Part shown: one piece after another, positions 33,183-41,212 of the stretch | Layout of the letters: each line of letters begins with the position of its first letter | How positions within the stretch are numbered: position 1 is the stretch's first letter | Source of the DNA: Citricoccus alkalitolerans | Lineage (GTDB): Bacteria; Actinomycetota; Actinomycetes; Actinomycetales; Micrococcaceae | NCBI RefSeq assembly: GCF_039528175.1 | Contig: NZ_BAAALH010000002.1 | Coordinates: 1,612,001 to 1,676,000 of the forward strand | DNA length: 64,000 bases | Direction of reading: 5' to 3' | Translations under genes and position numbers: made by a program | The notes under the pieces: model-generated | What the model was told of the DNA's origin: nothing | What the model saw: the letters and a program-made list of their open reading frames with translations, nothing else | Databases searched by the model: none

Positions 33183-34016
33183 ATGTCCCGCCGACGCAAA
33201 GGGAAGGGGGCGCCACACGCCCCCGAGATGGACGAACGCTGGGCCGTGTCCTACCTGGACATGATGACCGTGCTGTTCCTGACCTTCGTGGTGCTGTTCT
33301 CCATGTCCTCGATCGACGCGGGCAAGTACGAACAGCTCAAGAACTCCCTCGCCCAGGGCTTCGGTCAGGAGGAGACCGAGCTGAACGACCTCAACTCCGG
33401 GATCGATGCGATGGAGCCCGGCCCCGAGGCCGTGGACGCCGTGGAGTCCTCCGGCGAGATGGCCAAACCACAGCCCCCGCAGACGGCTGCTGAGAAGCTT
33501 GAGGACATCCAGGCCGGCGTGCAGGCCAACCTAACCCGCGCCGGCCAGGATTCGGCCGTGGAGTTCACCCATGCGAACGGCGCCCTGGTGATCCGCATCC
33601 TCTCCGGAGAGACCATGTTCACCCCGGATGACGCCAGCCTGTCCGATTCCGCCACCGATCTGCTGGCCGGGATCACCCCGGTGATCGAGGCTGAGGGAGG
33701 GAGCGTGGTCGTGGAGGGTCATGCCGACTACCGCCAGCCGTTGAACTATGAGACCAACTGGGAGCTCTCAGCCGACCGCGCGGTGCAGGTCGTGCGGCAC
33801 ATGGTGGACGCCCAGGGGTTCTCGGGGGAGAAGGCCTCGGCCACCGGTTTCGGCTCCACCCGACCGATCGAGGGGCAGAGGGACATGCTGGACCGGAATC
33901 GTCGCGTGGACATCGTGGTGGAAACCCAAGATGACGCCGGTGCAGACGCGGGAGCCGGGACCTCCGGTGCCTCCGGTGCGGCGACGCCGGGAGATCCGGA
34001 CAGCGACGAAACGTGA
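33183..34016 (+). CDS. motB: Flagellar stator protein MotB
   Basis: A 277-residue MotB. The membrane helix WAVSYLDMMTVLFLTFVVLF contains Asp26, the proton-binding residue. A plug/linker with acidic residues is followed by the OmpA-like peptidoglycan-binding domain (VVVEGHADYRQPLNYETNWE and LDRNRRVDIVVE). The final 25 residues are low complexity. It abuts motA directly, and together they form the stator. After it come a 20-base gap, a GCATAGGG motif and fliM. No fliL is found where it is usually located. Confidence 0.93.
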   Translation: MSRRRKGKGAPHAPEMDERWAVSYLDMMTVLFLTFVVLFSMSSIDAGKYEQLKNSLAQGFGQEETELNDLNSGIDAMEPGPEAVDAVESSGEMAKPQPPQTAAEKLEDIQAGVQANLTRAGQDSAVEFTHANGALVIRILSGETMFTPDDASLSDSATDLLAGITPVIEAEGGSVVVEGHADYRQPLNYETNWELSADRAVQVVRHMVDAQGFSGEKASATGFGSTRPIEGQRDMLDRNRRVDIVVETQDDAGADAGAGTSGASGAATPGDPDSDET

Positions 34017-34036
34017 CGGCCGGCCTCCAGACCTCG

Positions 34037-34044
34037 GCATAGGG
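34037..34044 (+). promoter_or_regulatory. GCATAGGG motif upstream of fliM
   Basis: Exact GCATAGGG; GAAACG begins 29 bases upstream (34008). It lies 43 bases before the fliM start. Confidence 0.55.
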
Positions 34045-34086
34045 AACTGCGAGAACACGCCGCAACCCGCCGAAGAGGAGGCACCG

Positions 34087-35034
34087 ATGGGCCTAGAGGA
34101 CCTCAGCGCGGACGACATCATCGACCCGCTGACCGGCCAGTCCGTCGCCGCCGGGGAGATGGCGGCGTCCGCGCACTACCTTCCCTACGATTTCCAGCGT
34201 CCCACCACGCTGGCGCGCGAGCATTCGCGCATCCTGGACGTGGCCTGTGACACCTTCGCGCGCCAGTGGTCCTCGCAGATGACCACTCGACTGCGCACCA
34301 AGACCGCGGTGACCCCCGTGCTCACGGTGCTGGCCACCTATGACACCTACACCGCCTCCCTGCCCGCGACGACCTGCATGATGCTGCTGCACTTCGCCGG
34401 CACGGAGACCCGGGGCATCGTCCAGATGCCGATCGAGACGGCCGCCGACTGGGTGTCCCGCATGCTCGGCTCCGACGGCGAGTCCCTGCCCGCCCACCGC
34501 GATCTCACCGGCACCGAGATCGGCGTCCTCCGCCGCACCATGTCTGGGGTCATGGAGGATCTGGCGTACTCCTTCACCGGCGTGCTGGACGCGGCGCCCG
34601 TGCTGGAACTGGGCGTGCACTACAACCCCGGTTTCGCCCAGGCGGCAGCACCCACCGATCTGATGATCGTGGCCGCCTTCGTGGTGACGACCGGGTCCGG
34701 GGCCCCGGAGAGCTTCACCCTGACCCTGCCCGCGGACGTCATCCTGCCCCGGCTGGGCTCCTCCAATCCCGTGGACACGGACCAAGACGCGCCGCGCCTG
34801 GCCATGGAACAGCTCACCGCCACCCCCGTGGAGATGCGCCTGGAGACCAACGCCCTCACGATCAACTCCATGGATCTGCTGAAACTGGCCGTGGGGGACA
34901 TCCTGCCCCTGACCCACACCTCGAACCGTCCCTTCAACCTCACCGTGGACGGCCAGCACCTGGCCACCGCCGTGGACGTGGTGGACGGATCCCGCAAGTA
35001 CATGAAGATCGTTGAAACGGAGTTGGACCAGTGA
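34087..35034 (+). CDS. fliM: Flagellar motor switch protein FliM
   Basis: A 315-residue FliM, C-ring switch protein. YDFQRPTTLAREHSRILDVA and FARQWSSQMTTRLRTKTAV are typical of the middle domain, as is VELELGV-like text later (LELGVHYNPGFAQAAAPTDL). The C-terminal SpoA domain begins at about 245 (MRLETNALTINSMDLLKLAV and GDILPLTHTSNRPFNLTV). A purine-rich GAGGAGGCACCG precedes the ATG. The N-terminal CheY-binding peptide is not clear. It overlaps fliN by four bases (GTGA). Confidence 0.93.
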   Translation: MGLEDLSADDIIDPLTGQSVAAGEMAASAHYLPYDFQRPTTLAREHSRILDVACDTFARQWSSQMTTRLRTKTAVTPVLTVLATYDTYTASLPATTCMMLLHFAGTETRGIVQMPIETAADWVSRMLGSDGESLPAHRDLTGTEIGVLRRTMSGVMEDLAYSFTGVLDAAPVLELGVHYNPGFAQAAAPTDLMIVAAFVVTTGSGAPESFTLTLPADVILPRLGSSNPVDTDQDAPRLAMEQLTATPVEMRLETNALTINSMDLLKLAVGDILPLTHTSNRPFNLTVDGQHLATAVDVVDGSRKYMKIVETELDQ

Positions 35035-35753
35035 CCGAAGCGAACGCCGCGCTGCCCCGCATGGACACCGTCACCAAGATCGTGTCCGCCACCGCCGCCG
35101 CCCTGCCGCTGGCCGGACAGATCGAGACCCGCAACGCCACCGCGGCGGAACAGCTGCCCGCCACCGGCCAGCCGCTGGTCTTCCGCTCCGTCGGCTGGCC
35201 CGGCTCCATGGTCATCGGCCTGACCGCCGCCGCCCAGCTGCCCGACCTCGTGGCCGACGACCCCGGCTCAGCCCTCAAGCCCGCCGTGGACTCCGGCCTG
35301 TCCACCGCCGGCGCCGTGGGCCCTTCCTCCGTGGAGCCCGCCATGGCCGGCAGCAATCCCTTCGCCGCCTCGCTGGGCGAGTCCGCTCCGCAGCTGTTCG
35401 TGGTGACCGTGGACGGCGTCGACGCCCTGGTGCTGGCCGTCCGCGAGGGCGCCACCTACGAGCGTCCCTCACGGAACACCACGGTGGACGAGGACTTCCT
35501 GCGCAACGTCCACCGCATCCGCGGCGTGGACATGGAGCTGTCCGTGGTCATCGGCCGCACCACCCTGACGGTGGCCGAGCTGCTGCGCATCAAGCCCGGT
35601 CAGGTCCTCGAACTGGACCGTGCGGCCGGCGCCCCGGCGGATGTGCTGGTCAACGGCCGTCTGCTGGCCTCCGGGGAGGTCGTGGTCCAGGACCTGGACT
35701 TCGCCGTGAAGATCACCTCCATCCGGGACGAGAACGCCGAGGTCCTGGGCTGA
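35031..35753 (+). CDS. fliN: Flagellar motor switch protein FliN (extended)
   Basis: A 240-residue protein with the C-terminal SpoA domain of FliN (about residues 155-235): NVHRIRGVDMELSVVIGRTT, VAELLRIKPGQVLELDRAAG and VVVQDLDFAVKITSI. Residues 1-140 are an extra Ala/Pro-rich N-terminal domain that could correspond to a degenerate CheC-like domain as in FliY, but I see no catalytic motif. GTG overlaps the fliM stop. fliO follows one base after the stop. Length is well over the 80-140 residues of short FliN. Confidence 0.88.
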   Translation: MTEANAALPRMDTVTKIVSATAAALPLAGQIETRNATAAEQLPATGQPLVFRSVGWPGSMVIGLTAAAQLPDLVADDPGSALKPAVDSGLSTAGAVGPSSVEPAMAGSNPFAASLGESAPQLFVVTVDGVDALVLAVREGATYERPSRNTTVDEDFLRNVHRIRGVDMELSVVIGRTTLTVAELLRIKPGQVLELDRAAGAPADVLVNGRLLASGEVVVQDLDFAVKITSIRDENAEVLG

Positions 35754-35754
35754 C

Positions 35755-36285
35755 ATGGGTTTCGGCCAGATCCTGCAGGTGGTCCTGTCCCTGGGCATCG
35801 TCGCCCTGGCGCTCTACCTCTCCGCCCGGGTGGCAGACCGTGACCCGGAGCTGGCGGGCCTGGTCGGCCATGCCGCCGGTCGAGGCGTGATGGTGCGGTG
35901 GGCGNNNNNNNNNNNNNNNNNNNNNNNNNNNNNNNNNNNNNNNNNNNNNNNNNNNNNNNNNNNNNNNNNNNNNATCTCGCGCCAGTCGGTGTCCCGGACG
36001 CAGAATCTGGTCGTCGTGGAAACCAACGGGCACCGCCACCTCGTGGCCCTCACCGACGGCGGCGCGCACACCGTCGAGACGTGGGACGCTCCCGGGCCGG
36101 AGGCCCCGTCCGTGGCGAGCGGCGTCATCGCGCGCCGCGACGCTTTCGCACGCCGCGATCCAGCGGCGCACCGCGACGCGGCCGGCGCCGGTGGGTTCGC
36201 CGCCACGCTCTCCGCGCTGACCGCCGGCACCCAGTGGTCCGGACTGGGCCGCAAGTCCTCGTCCTCCGAGGGCACCCGGCCGTGA
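35755..36285 (+). CDS. fliO: Flagellar biosynthesis protein FliO (interrupted by N run)
   Basis: A FliO-like protein of about 176 residues as drawn. It has one N-terminal membrane helix (MGFGQILQVVLSLGIVALALYL), then the conserved part QSVSRTQNLVVVETNGHRHL, which in FliO precedes LLGV-type text. A run of 69 N bases (35905-35973) hides 23 codons, and because 69 is divisible by three the frame is kept, although true length is unknown. GTGA overlaps fliP. FliO supports FliP ring assembly. The gap should be sequenced to finish the gene. Confidence 0.75.
   Translation: MGFGQILQVVLSLGIVALALYLSARVADRDPELAGLVGHAAGRGVMVRWAXXXXXXXXXXXXXXXXXXXXXXXISRQSVSRTQNLVVVETNGHRHLVALTDGGAHTVETWDAPGPEAPSVASGVIARRDAFARRDPAAHRDAAGAGGFAATLSALTAGTQWSGLGRKSSSSEGTRP
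35905..35973. other. Assembly gap (69 N)
   Basis: All 69 bases are N. It lies within fliO, between the membrane helix and the conserved C-terminal part. The neighbouring sequence is in one frame on both sides. Confidence 0.98.
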
Positions 36286-37124
36286 ACCACTCCGTCTCCA
36301 GGGCGCCCCGAGCGCTCCCGGTGCTGACCGGTGTGCTGCTGGCCGTCATCGGGCTCTGGCTCCTGACGGTGCTCTCCGCGGCGCCCGCCGCCGCCGACAC
36401 GCTGGACCCGGCGCCGGACGGGGCCGACGGCACGGACGGTGCCGCCGGCCAGGGCTTGAACATCGAGATCAACGGACCCGACGGCGAACCCTCCTCCTCG
36501 GTGCTGACCCTGTTAGGCATCGGCGTGCTCATGGTGGCCCCGTCCCTGGTGCTGATGTGCACCTCGTTCACCAAGGTCTTCGTGGTGCTGGCCATGACCC
36601 GCAACGCGCTCGGGCTGAACACCACCCCGCCCACCCAGGTGCTCGCCGGGATCGCCCTGATCCTGACCATCTTCATCATGCAGCCGGTGATCTCCGAGGT
36701 CATCGACGTGGCCATCACCCCCTACGCGGACGGCCAGATCGTGTTCACCGAGGCCGTCGATCGGGCTCAGGTGCCGCTGCGCGAGTGGATGCTGCCGCTC
36801 ACCCGCGAGGAGGACATCGCCCTGATGACCCGCTCGGCCGACCTGGAGAACCCCGCCACCCCCGCCGACACGCCGCTCGCCACCCTGGTGCCCGCGTTCG
36901 TCGTCTCCGAGCTGCGCGCCGCGTTCATCATCGGCTTCGTGATCTTCGTGCCGTTCCTCATCATCGACCTCGTGGTGTCCTCGGCACTGATGTCCATGGG
37001 CATGATGATGCTCCCGCCGGTCATGGTGTCCCTGCCGTTCAAGATCCTGCTGTTCGTCCTCGTGGACGGTTGGGGACTGATCATCAGTTCCCTCGTGGGC
37101 ACGTACAACGGGGCGGGAGGCTGA
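36282..37124 (+). CDS. fliP: Flagellar export gate protein FliP
   Basis: A 280-residue FliP. A signal-like helix (about 10-36, ending APAAAD) precedes the conserved domain SVLTLLGIGVLMVAPSLVLM, FTKVFVVLAMTRNALGLNTT and PPTQVLAGIALILTIFIMQP. FVVSELRAAFIIGFVIFVPF and LPPVMVSLPFKILLFVLVDG complete the family. GTG 36282 overlaps the fliO stop. fliQ follows after one base. It forms the export gate core with FliQ, FliR and FlhB. Confidence 0.95.
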   Translation: MNHSVSRAPRALPVLTGVLLAVIGLWLLTVLSAAPAAADTLDPAPDGADGTDGAAGQGLNIEINGPDGEPSSSVLTLLGIGVLMVAPSLVLMCTSFTKVFVVLAMTRNALGLNTTPPTQVLAGIALILTIFIMQPVISEVIDVAITPYADGQIVFTEAVDRAQVPLREWMLPLTREEDIALMTRSADLENPATPADTPLATLVPAFVVSELRAAFIIGFVIFVPFLIIDLVVSSALMSMGMMMLPPVMVSLPFKILLFVLVDGWGLIISSLVGTYNGAGG

Positions 37125-37125
37125 G

Positions 37126-37398
37126 ATGGACCAGAACGCCGTCGTCGACCTCGGGGTGCAGGCCTTGCTGATGGCCGCCAAGCTGGCGGCCCCCCTGCTG
37201 ATCACCGCGCTCGCGGTGGGCCTGCTCATCGGCCTGCTGCAGTCCGCCACCCAGGTGCAGGAGATCACCCTGTCCTTTGTGCCCAAGGCCATCGCCGTTG
37301 CTGTGGTCCTGGCGCTGTCCGGATACTGGATGATCCAGGAGATGGTCACGTTCACACAGTGGGCCTTCGATCAGATACCGAATCTGATCAACGGTTAG
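37126..37398 (+). CDS. fliQ: Flagellar export gate protein FliQ
   Basis: A 90-residue FliQ with two membrane helices (about 13-40 and 50-78). LKLAAPLLITALAVGLLIGL-type text and QSATQVQEITLSFVPKAIAV are the family signature. It sits one base after fliP, and fliR follows after 12 bases. Length is normal. FliQ wraps the FliP-FliR core in the export gate. Confidence 0.95.
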   Translation: MDQNAVVDLGVQALLMAAKLAAPLLITALAVGLLIGLLQSATQVQEITLSFVPKAIAVAVVLALSGYWMIQEMVTFTQWAFDQIPNLING

Positions 37399-37410
37399 CG
37401 CCGGCCCCTC

Positions 37411-38172
37411 ATGGATGTCACCCTCGACCCGGCGTGGCTGCAGGCGTATCTGTTGGTGCTGCTGCGGACCACGCTGTTCATCGCCATCGCCCCGCCCTTC
37501 TCCAACTCCTCCTTCCCCTGGCGCATCAAAGGCCTCGTGGCCCTGGGAGTCGCCCTGCCCTTCGCCGGCCGGGTGGACGTTCCCGACGGCGGCCTGGACA
37601 CCGGGGCGCTGTTGGCCGCCGGTACCGCGGAGGCGGCCACGGGGGCGGTGCTCGGCGTGCTCGTGATGGTGGCGTTCGCCGCGGTGGCCTCTGCCGGCTC
37701 CCTCATCGACCTGGCCTCCGGGTTTCAGATGGCCACCGTCTACGACCCGGGGTCAATGGTCAACGGCGCCCAGTTCACCCGGCTGTTCCAGAATGGGATG
37801 ATCGCCATGATGCTGGCCTCGGGCGCCCACATTCCGCTGTTCCTCGGTCTCGGCACCTCCTTCGACGCGATCGCCCTGGGGGAGCTGCCGGACATGTCTT
37901 CGGCGTCCGCCGCTGTCGCCGCCGCCTTCACCGGGATGTTCGCCGCCGCCGCCCAGATCGCAGCGCCGCTGATCGCGGTACTGTTCCTGGCCGACGTCGG
38001 GCTCGGGTTGCTGACCCGGGTGGCGCCCACGCTGAACGCCTTCTCCCTGGGGTTCCCGCTGAAGATCCTGGTGACGCTGGCCTTCGGCGGCATGGTGTTC
38101 GCGGCGCTGCCGATGGCGCTGGACCAGTTGACCGACTCCGCCGTGGAGCTGATCCAGCAGGTGCTGCGGTGA
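37411..38172 (+). CDS. fliR: Flagellar export gate protein FliR
   Basis: A 253-residue integral membrane protein, FliR. It has about six hydrophobic helices. Recognisable parts are LVLLRTTLFIAIAPPFSNSS, ASGFQMATVYDPGSMVNGAQ and FSLGFPLKILVTLAFGGMVF. The ATG at 37411 follows a 12-base gap after fliQ, and flhB begins 7 bases downstream. FliR closes the FliPQR complex. No unusual features. Confidence 0.94.
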   Translation: MDVTLDPAWLQAYLLVLLRTTLFIAIAPPFSNSSFPWRIKGLVALGVALPFAGRVDVPDGGLDTGALLAAGTAEAATGAVLGVLVMVAFAAVASAGSLIDLASGFQMATVYDPGSMVNGAQFTRLFQNGMIAMMLASGAHIPLFLGLGTSFDAIALGELPDMSSASAAVAAAFTGMFAAAAQIAAPLIAVLFLADVGLGLLTRVAPTLNAFSLGFPLKILVTLAFGGMVFAALPMALDQLTDSAVELIQQVLR

Positions 38173-38179
38173 GGGTCTC

Positions 38180-39286
38180 GTGAGTTCCGACACCGGTGAG
38201 CGCACTGAAGAGGCGTCCGAGCGGCAGATGCGTGAGGTGCGCAAGAAGGGCAAGCTCGGGCGTTCCACGGACGTCTCCGCGTGGGTGGTGGTGGCCGCCG
38301 TGGCGGTGATGGTCCCCATGACGATCATCGCCGCACAGGGCGCCGCCACGGATTCGTTGTTCCAGATCATGCGGGCCGCCGAATCGGGCGACCCGCAAGT
38401 GGCACTCCAAGTGCTGGCGCAGGCCGGCGGGGCGCTCGGGGCCTCGGTCCTGCCCCTCATGGCCGTGGCGATGCTGGCCGCGGTGGCTACACCGTTCCTG
38501 CAGGGGCCGGTGACGTTCCGGTCCCTGGCCCCGAAGTTCGACCACTTCAACCCGGTGTCCGCCGCCAAGAAGATTCTCGGTCCACAGGCGTGGTGGAACG
38601 CGGCGAAGGCCCTGGCGAAGTCGGCGGCCGTGGGCCTGCTCATGTACTGGGTGATCCAGGCCGTGGCCACTGGACTGATGGGGGCCGGGCTGCTGCCGTT
38701 GGAGGCCGTGACATCGGTGGTGTCCACTGCCGCGCTGCAATTGCTGTGGTTCTCCGTGCTGGCCGGCCTGGTCATGGCCGCTGCTGACGTGTTCGTTGTC
38801 GCCAAGCGGAACCGCAAGCAGACGAAGGTCACGAAGGACGAGGCCAAGCGTGAGCACAAGAGTTCCGAGGGTGACCCGCTGGTGAGGTCGCAGCGGCGCT
38901 CGCGGCAGCTGTCCATGTCCCGTAACCGCATGATCTCGGATGTCTCCAGTGCCGATGCCGTGGTGGTCAACCCCGTGCACGTGGCCGTGGCACTGCGGTA
39001 CAAGGACGGCGATGCGGCTCCCGTGGTGGTGGCCGCCGGAAAGGGCGAGATGGCCGCGCGCATCCGTAAACGGGCGGCAGACGCCGAGGTCCCCTTGGTC
39101 AAGAACATCGAGCTGGCCTGGATGATGCACGATCATTGCCGGGTCGGCGCGCCCGTGCCCTCCGAGCTGTACGGAGCAGTAGCCGTGGTCATCGCCTTCA
39201 CCCTGAAGCTGGATGCCAAGCTGATGCGCCGGCGACGTGGCCGCATCCACGATCTGGGGCACCTCCATCTCCCGGAGTTCAACTGA
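38180..39286 (+). CDS. flhB: Export specificity switch FlhB with NPVH cleavage motif
   Basis: A 368-residue FlhB. The N-terminus GERTEEASERQMREVRKKGK is typical, followed by four membrane helices and the cytoplasmic C-terminal domain with RSRQLSMSRNRMISDVSSAD and VVVNPVHVAVAL. Autocleavage normally occurs in NPTH between Asn and Pro; here residues 264-267 are NPVH. Asn, Pro and His are intact but Thr is Val. The last codons and stop lie inside a 55-bp hairpin repeat (39281-39335), so the C-terminus may have been changed by its insertion. GTG start. Confidence 0.93.
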   Translation: MSSDTGERTEEASERQMREVRKKGKLGRSTDVSAWVVVAAVAVMVPMTIIAAQGAATDSLFQIMRAAESGDPQVALQVLAQAGGALGASVLPLMAVAMLAAVATPFLQGPVTFRSLAPKFDHFNPVSAAKKILGPQAWWNAAKALAKSAAVGLLMYWVIQAVATGLMGAGLLPLEAVTSVVSTAALQLLWFSVLAGLVMAAADVFVVAKRNRKQTKVTKDEAKREHKSSEGDPLVRSQRRSRQLSMSRNRMISDVSSADAVVVNPVHVAVALRYKDGDAAPVVVAAGKGEMAARIRKRAADAEVPLVKNIELAWMMHDHCRVGAPVPSELYGAVAVVIAFTLKLDAKLMRRRRGRIHDLGHLHLPEFN

Positions 39287-39335
39287 GTAGCACGAATTGG
39301 CCCTGCCGCCGCGCTCTGGCGCCAATTCGTGCGAC
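39281..39335. repeat. 55-bp hairpin repeat, left copy (locus 1)
   Basis: Contains GCACGAATTGGC (39290-39301) and its exact complement GCCAATTCGTGC (39321-39332) around a 19-base loop. It matches the right copy (40532-40586) at 52 of 55 positions. It begins AACTGAGTAG and includes the flhB stop codon. It may act as a bidirectional terminator for flhB and the minus-strand nuclease gene, and as an element end. Confidence 0.9.
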
Positions 39336-39377
39336 CTGGTTGGAGCGATCCTGCTGGAAGGACGCTGGTGGTGGAGG

Positions 39378-40364
39378 TTAGGTCCCGGCGGTGAAGGGCA
39401 TCCACGAGGTCTGCCGCTGCTGGCGCTCGAGGGCTGTGGTCAGCCGGAAGCGGAAGGCGTGCCACCCCTGACGGGTGAAGACCTCGGAGTCGACGCGGAT
39501 GGGTTCCCAGCCACGCGCCCGGATCTGCTCATCCCGATTCAGGTCCGATCTGTACTGCTTCTCGAGCGTGAAGTGGTGCTTGCCCTCGTACTGAAGACTG
39601 ATCCGCCACGTCAGCAGGGCCAAATCGATATCGCACTCCCAGCCGTCGGCGAAACGGATCCGGGGGTTGACTGTCGGCTCATCGCAGCCGTCCGCAACCA
39701 TCTTCAACCGGAGCCGTGACTCCGGCTCGGAGTCGACTCGTGCACGGAGCAGGTCCACAGCCAGGCGCAGCTTCTTGATGCCCGGTGAACCCTTGCGTCG
39801 GCTCAAGACATCGAGGATGGAGTCCTTGGTGGCGAGGGGATGGGTACCGATGAACTTCCCGGGCCGGGGGAATCCGTCCTTGCGCTGCAGGAGGGCGTCG
39901 CCGGCCGCGACCAGTTCGTTGACGGTCAGCCGCTGGGAGGCCAGATCGACCCAGGTCCATTCCGGCGAGGTGATGCTATAGCCGTCGACAACCCTCACGT
40001 CTCGGACACCGGGGCGGATGAAATGGCCCACGGCTCCCTGGTACCGAGGGATCCCGGCCCGGCACCGGACGCGGGACAGGTGGATCTGCGTGGCCTGCAT
40101 CCTCGACGGCAACCACATCCCCCAGGTCTCGGCGGCGGTCTGGTGACTGATCACGAGGGACCGGTCCTGCCGGGAGAGTGTCCGCGCCAGTTCTGAATTG
40201 CTGACGGGGGACGCGGCCCGTTCCAGGGGCGGGGGAGGGATGCGCAGCCGGTGAAACGGAATCTCCAATCCGGAGCGGTAGAGACGGTGGCGCGATAGCC
40301 CGAGCCTGCGGCCTTCGTCCAGGGTGAAGATCTCGGGGTCATATTGCGCATCGGAGGGACTCAT
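39378..40364 (-). CDS. DUF559/Vsr-like nuclease with AbiEi-like N-terminal part, hairpin-flanked (locus 1)
   Basis: A 328-residue protein. The C-terminal 75 residues resemble the DUF559/Vsr PD-(D/E)XK fold: WECDIDLALLTWRISLQYEG-KHH, then RSDLNRDEQIRARGWEPIRV. The N-terminal part (VISHQTAAETWGMWLPSR, TSPEWTWVDLASQRLTVNEL) resembles the winged AbiEi-like module often fused to such domains. It is a paralogue of the gene at 58266. ATG 40364 starts MSPSDAQYDP; the frame is open upstream. It is alone on its strand, bounded by near-identical 55-bp hairpins 42 bases after the stop and 167 bases before the start. Nuclease activity is inferred. Confidence 0.75.
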   Translation of the reverse strand: MSPSDAQYDPEIFTLDEGRRLGLSRHRLYRSGLEIPFHRLRIPPPPLERAASPVSNSELARTLSRQDRSLVISHQTAAETWGMWLPSRMQATQIHLSRVRCRAGIPRYQGAVGHFIRPGVRDVRVVDGYSITSPEWTWVDLASQRLTVNELVAAGDALLQRKDGFPRPGKFIGTHPLATKDSILDVLSRRKGSPGIKKLRLAVDLLRARVDSEPESRLRLKMVADGCDEPTVNPRIRFADGWECDIDLALLTWRISLQYEGKHHFTLEKQYRSDLNRDEQIRARGWEPIRVDSEVFTRQGWHAFRFRLTTALERQQRQTSWMPFTAGT

Positions 40365-40531
40365 GTCCCCATTGACTGACACCGTGATCGACCGCAGGGG
40401 TCGGCACCGGCCCCACCGTGGACAATTCCGCGACCGCGGTCGCTTGTGCAGTGAGGGGCGGGGCGTGCCGTGAGGGGCCGGGCGCGGCGTTTTCCAGACC
40501 CCGACCCGGGACTTGAGTCCGTCAGCGCCAC

Positions 40532-40586
40532 AACTGAGTAGCACGAATTGGCCCTGCCTCCGCGCTCCGGGGCCAATTCGTGCGAC
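40532..40586. repeat. 55-bp hairpin repeat, right copy (locus 1)
   Basis: Direct copy of 39281-39335. Arms are GCACGAATTGGCC and GGCCAATTCGTGC. The outer parts also pair, CTGAGT with ACTCAG, so this copy forms a 19-base arm with one mismatch. It ends 26 bases before the convergent end of the HECAH-motif gene. Confidence 0.9.
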
Positions 40587-40612
40587 TCAGATGCACGGGG
40601 TGGTCTGGGTGG

Positions 40613-41212
40613 TCAGGGACGGTGGCCGTCGATGAGCCGTTCGGCGGCGGCGTACTGGTCCGGGGTGCACTCGCCGCCGTAGCCGACGCTGTAGTCCCTG
40701 CCGTCCACGCTGCCGGAGCGCACGGCCCCCATCAGGTCGGCCAGGCAATCCGCCATGTGCTCGGTGCCGGAGGACGTGCCGTCCGGATACAGCCGGGCCA
40801 TGTCCGACTCGAGGGCCGCGGCATCGTAGTCGTAGGCACGGTACTGAAGGATGTGCGCGCACTCGTGCAGGGCCACCGCCCGGGTGCCGGCATGGTCCGT
40901 GGGCCACTGCAGCCCGATCGTGATGTACACGCTCGGGTCCCCACTGCGGCCAAACAGCGGATGCCGGTCCTCGGTGTAGCCCGCCTGGCCGCCGGAACCC
41001 TCGTAGACGCTGGTCGGCACGTCGGTGCACCACGGGGCCATCAGCTGCCGGACCCGGACGGTGACCGTAGAGTCCTCCACCACGTTCGAGACCGCGCTCC
41101 GGCCCGTCTCGACCGCGTGATCCGCGGCCACCGGCGGTGAGGCGAACCCGGGGAACAGCACCACACCCAGCGCCATCAGGGACGGCACCAGCCACCGAAC
41201 CGTCGTCGCCAT
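40613..41212 (-). CDS. Secreted putative zinc metalloprotease (HECAH motif)
   Basis: A 199-residue exported protein. Residues 1-30 form a signal peptide ending in PPVAAD. RAVALHECAHILQ contains H116-E117-x-x-H120, the zincin HExxH motif, and an acidic third ligand could be in TEHMADCLADLMG, typical of small secreted actinobacterial metallopeptidases of the neutral zinc type. Six cysteines (three possible disulfides) support an extracellular location. It lies between the hairpin-flanked nuclease and flhA, opposite in direction. A role in flagella is not evident. Confidence 0.68.
   Translation of the reverse strand: MATTVRWLVPSLMALGVVLFPGFASPPVAADHAVETGRSAVSNVVEDSTVTVRVRQLMAPWCTDVPTSVYEGSGGQAGYTEDRHPLFGRSGDPSVYITIGLQWPTDHAGTRAVALHECAHILQYRAYDYDAAALESDMARLYPDGTSSGTEHMADCLADLMGAVRSGSVDGRDYSVGYGGECTPDQYAAAERLIDGHRP

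Noticed and set aside
40511..40524. CTTGAGTCCGTCAG near the right locus-1 hairpin considered as a fragment of a locus-2-type repeat
   Set aside because: Only about ten bases match and there is no complementary arm.
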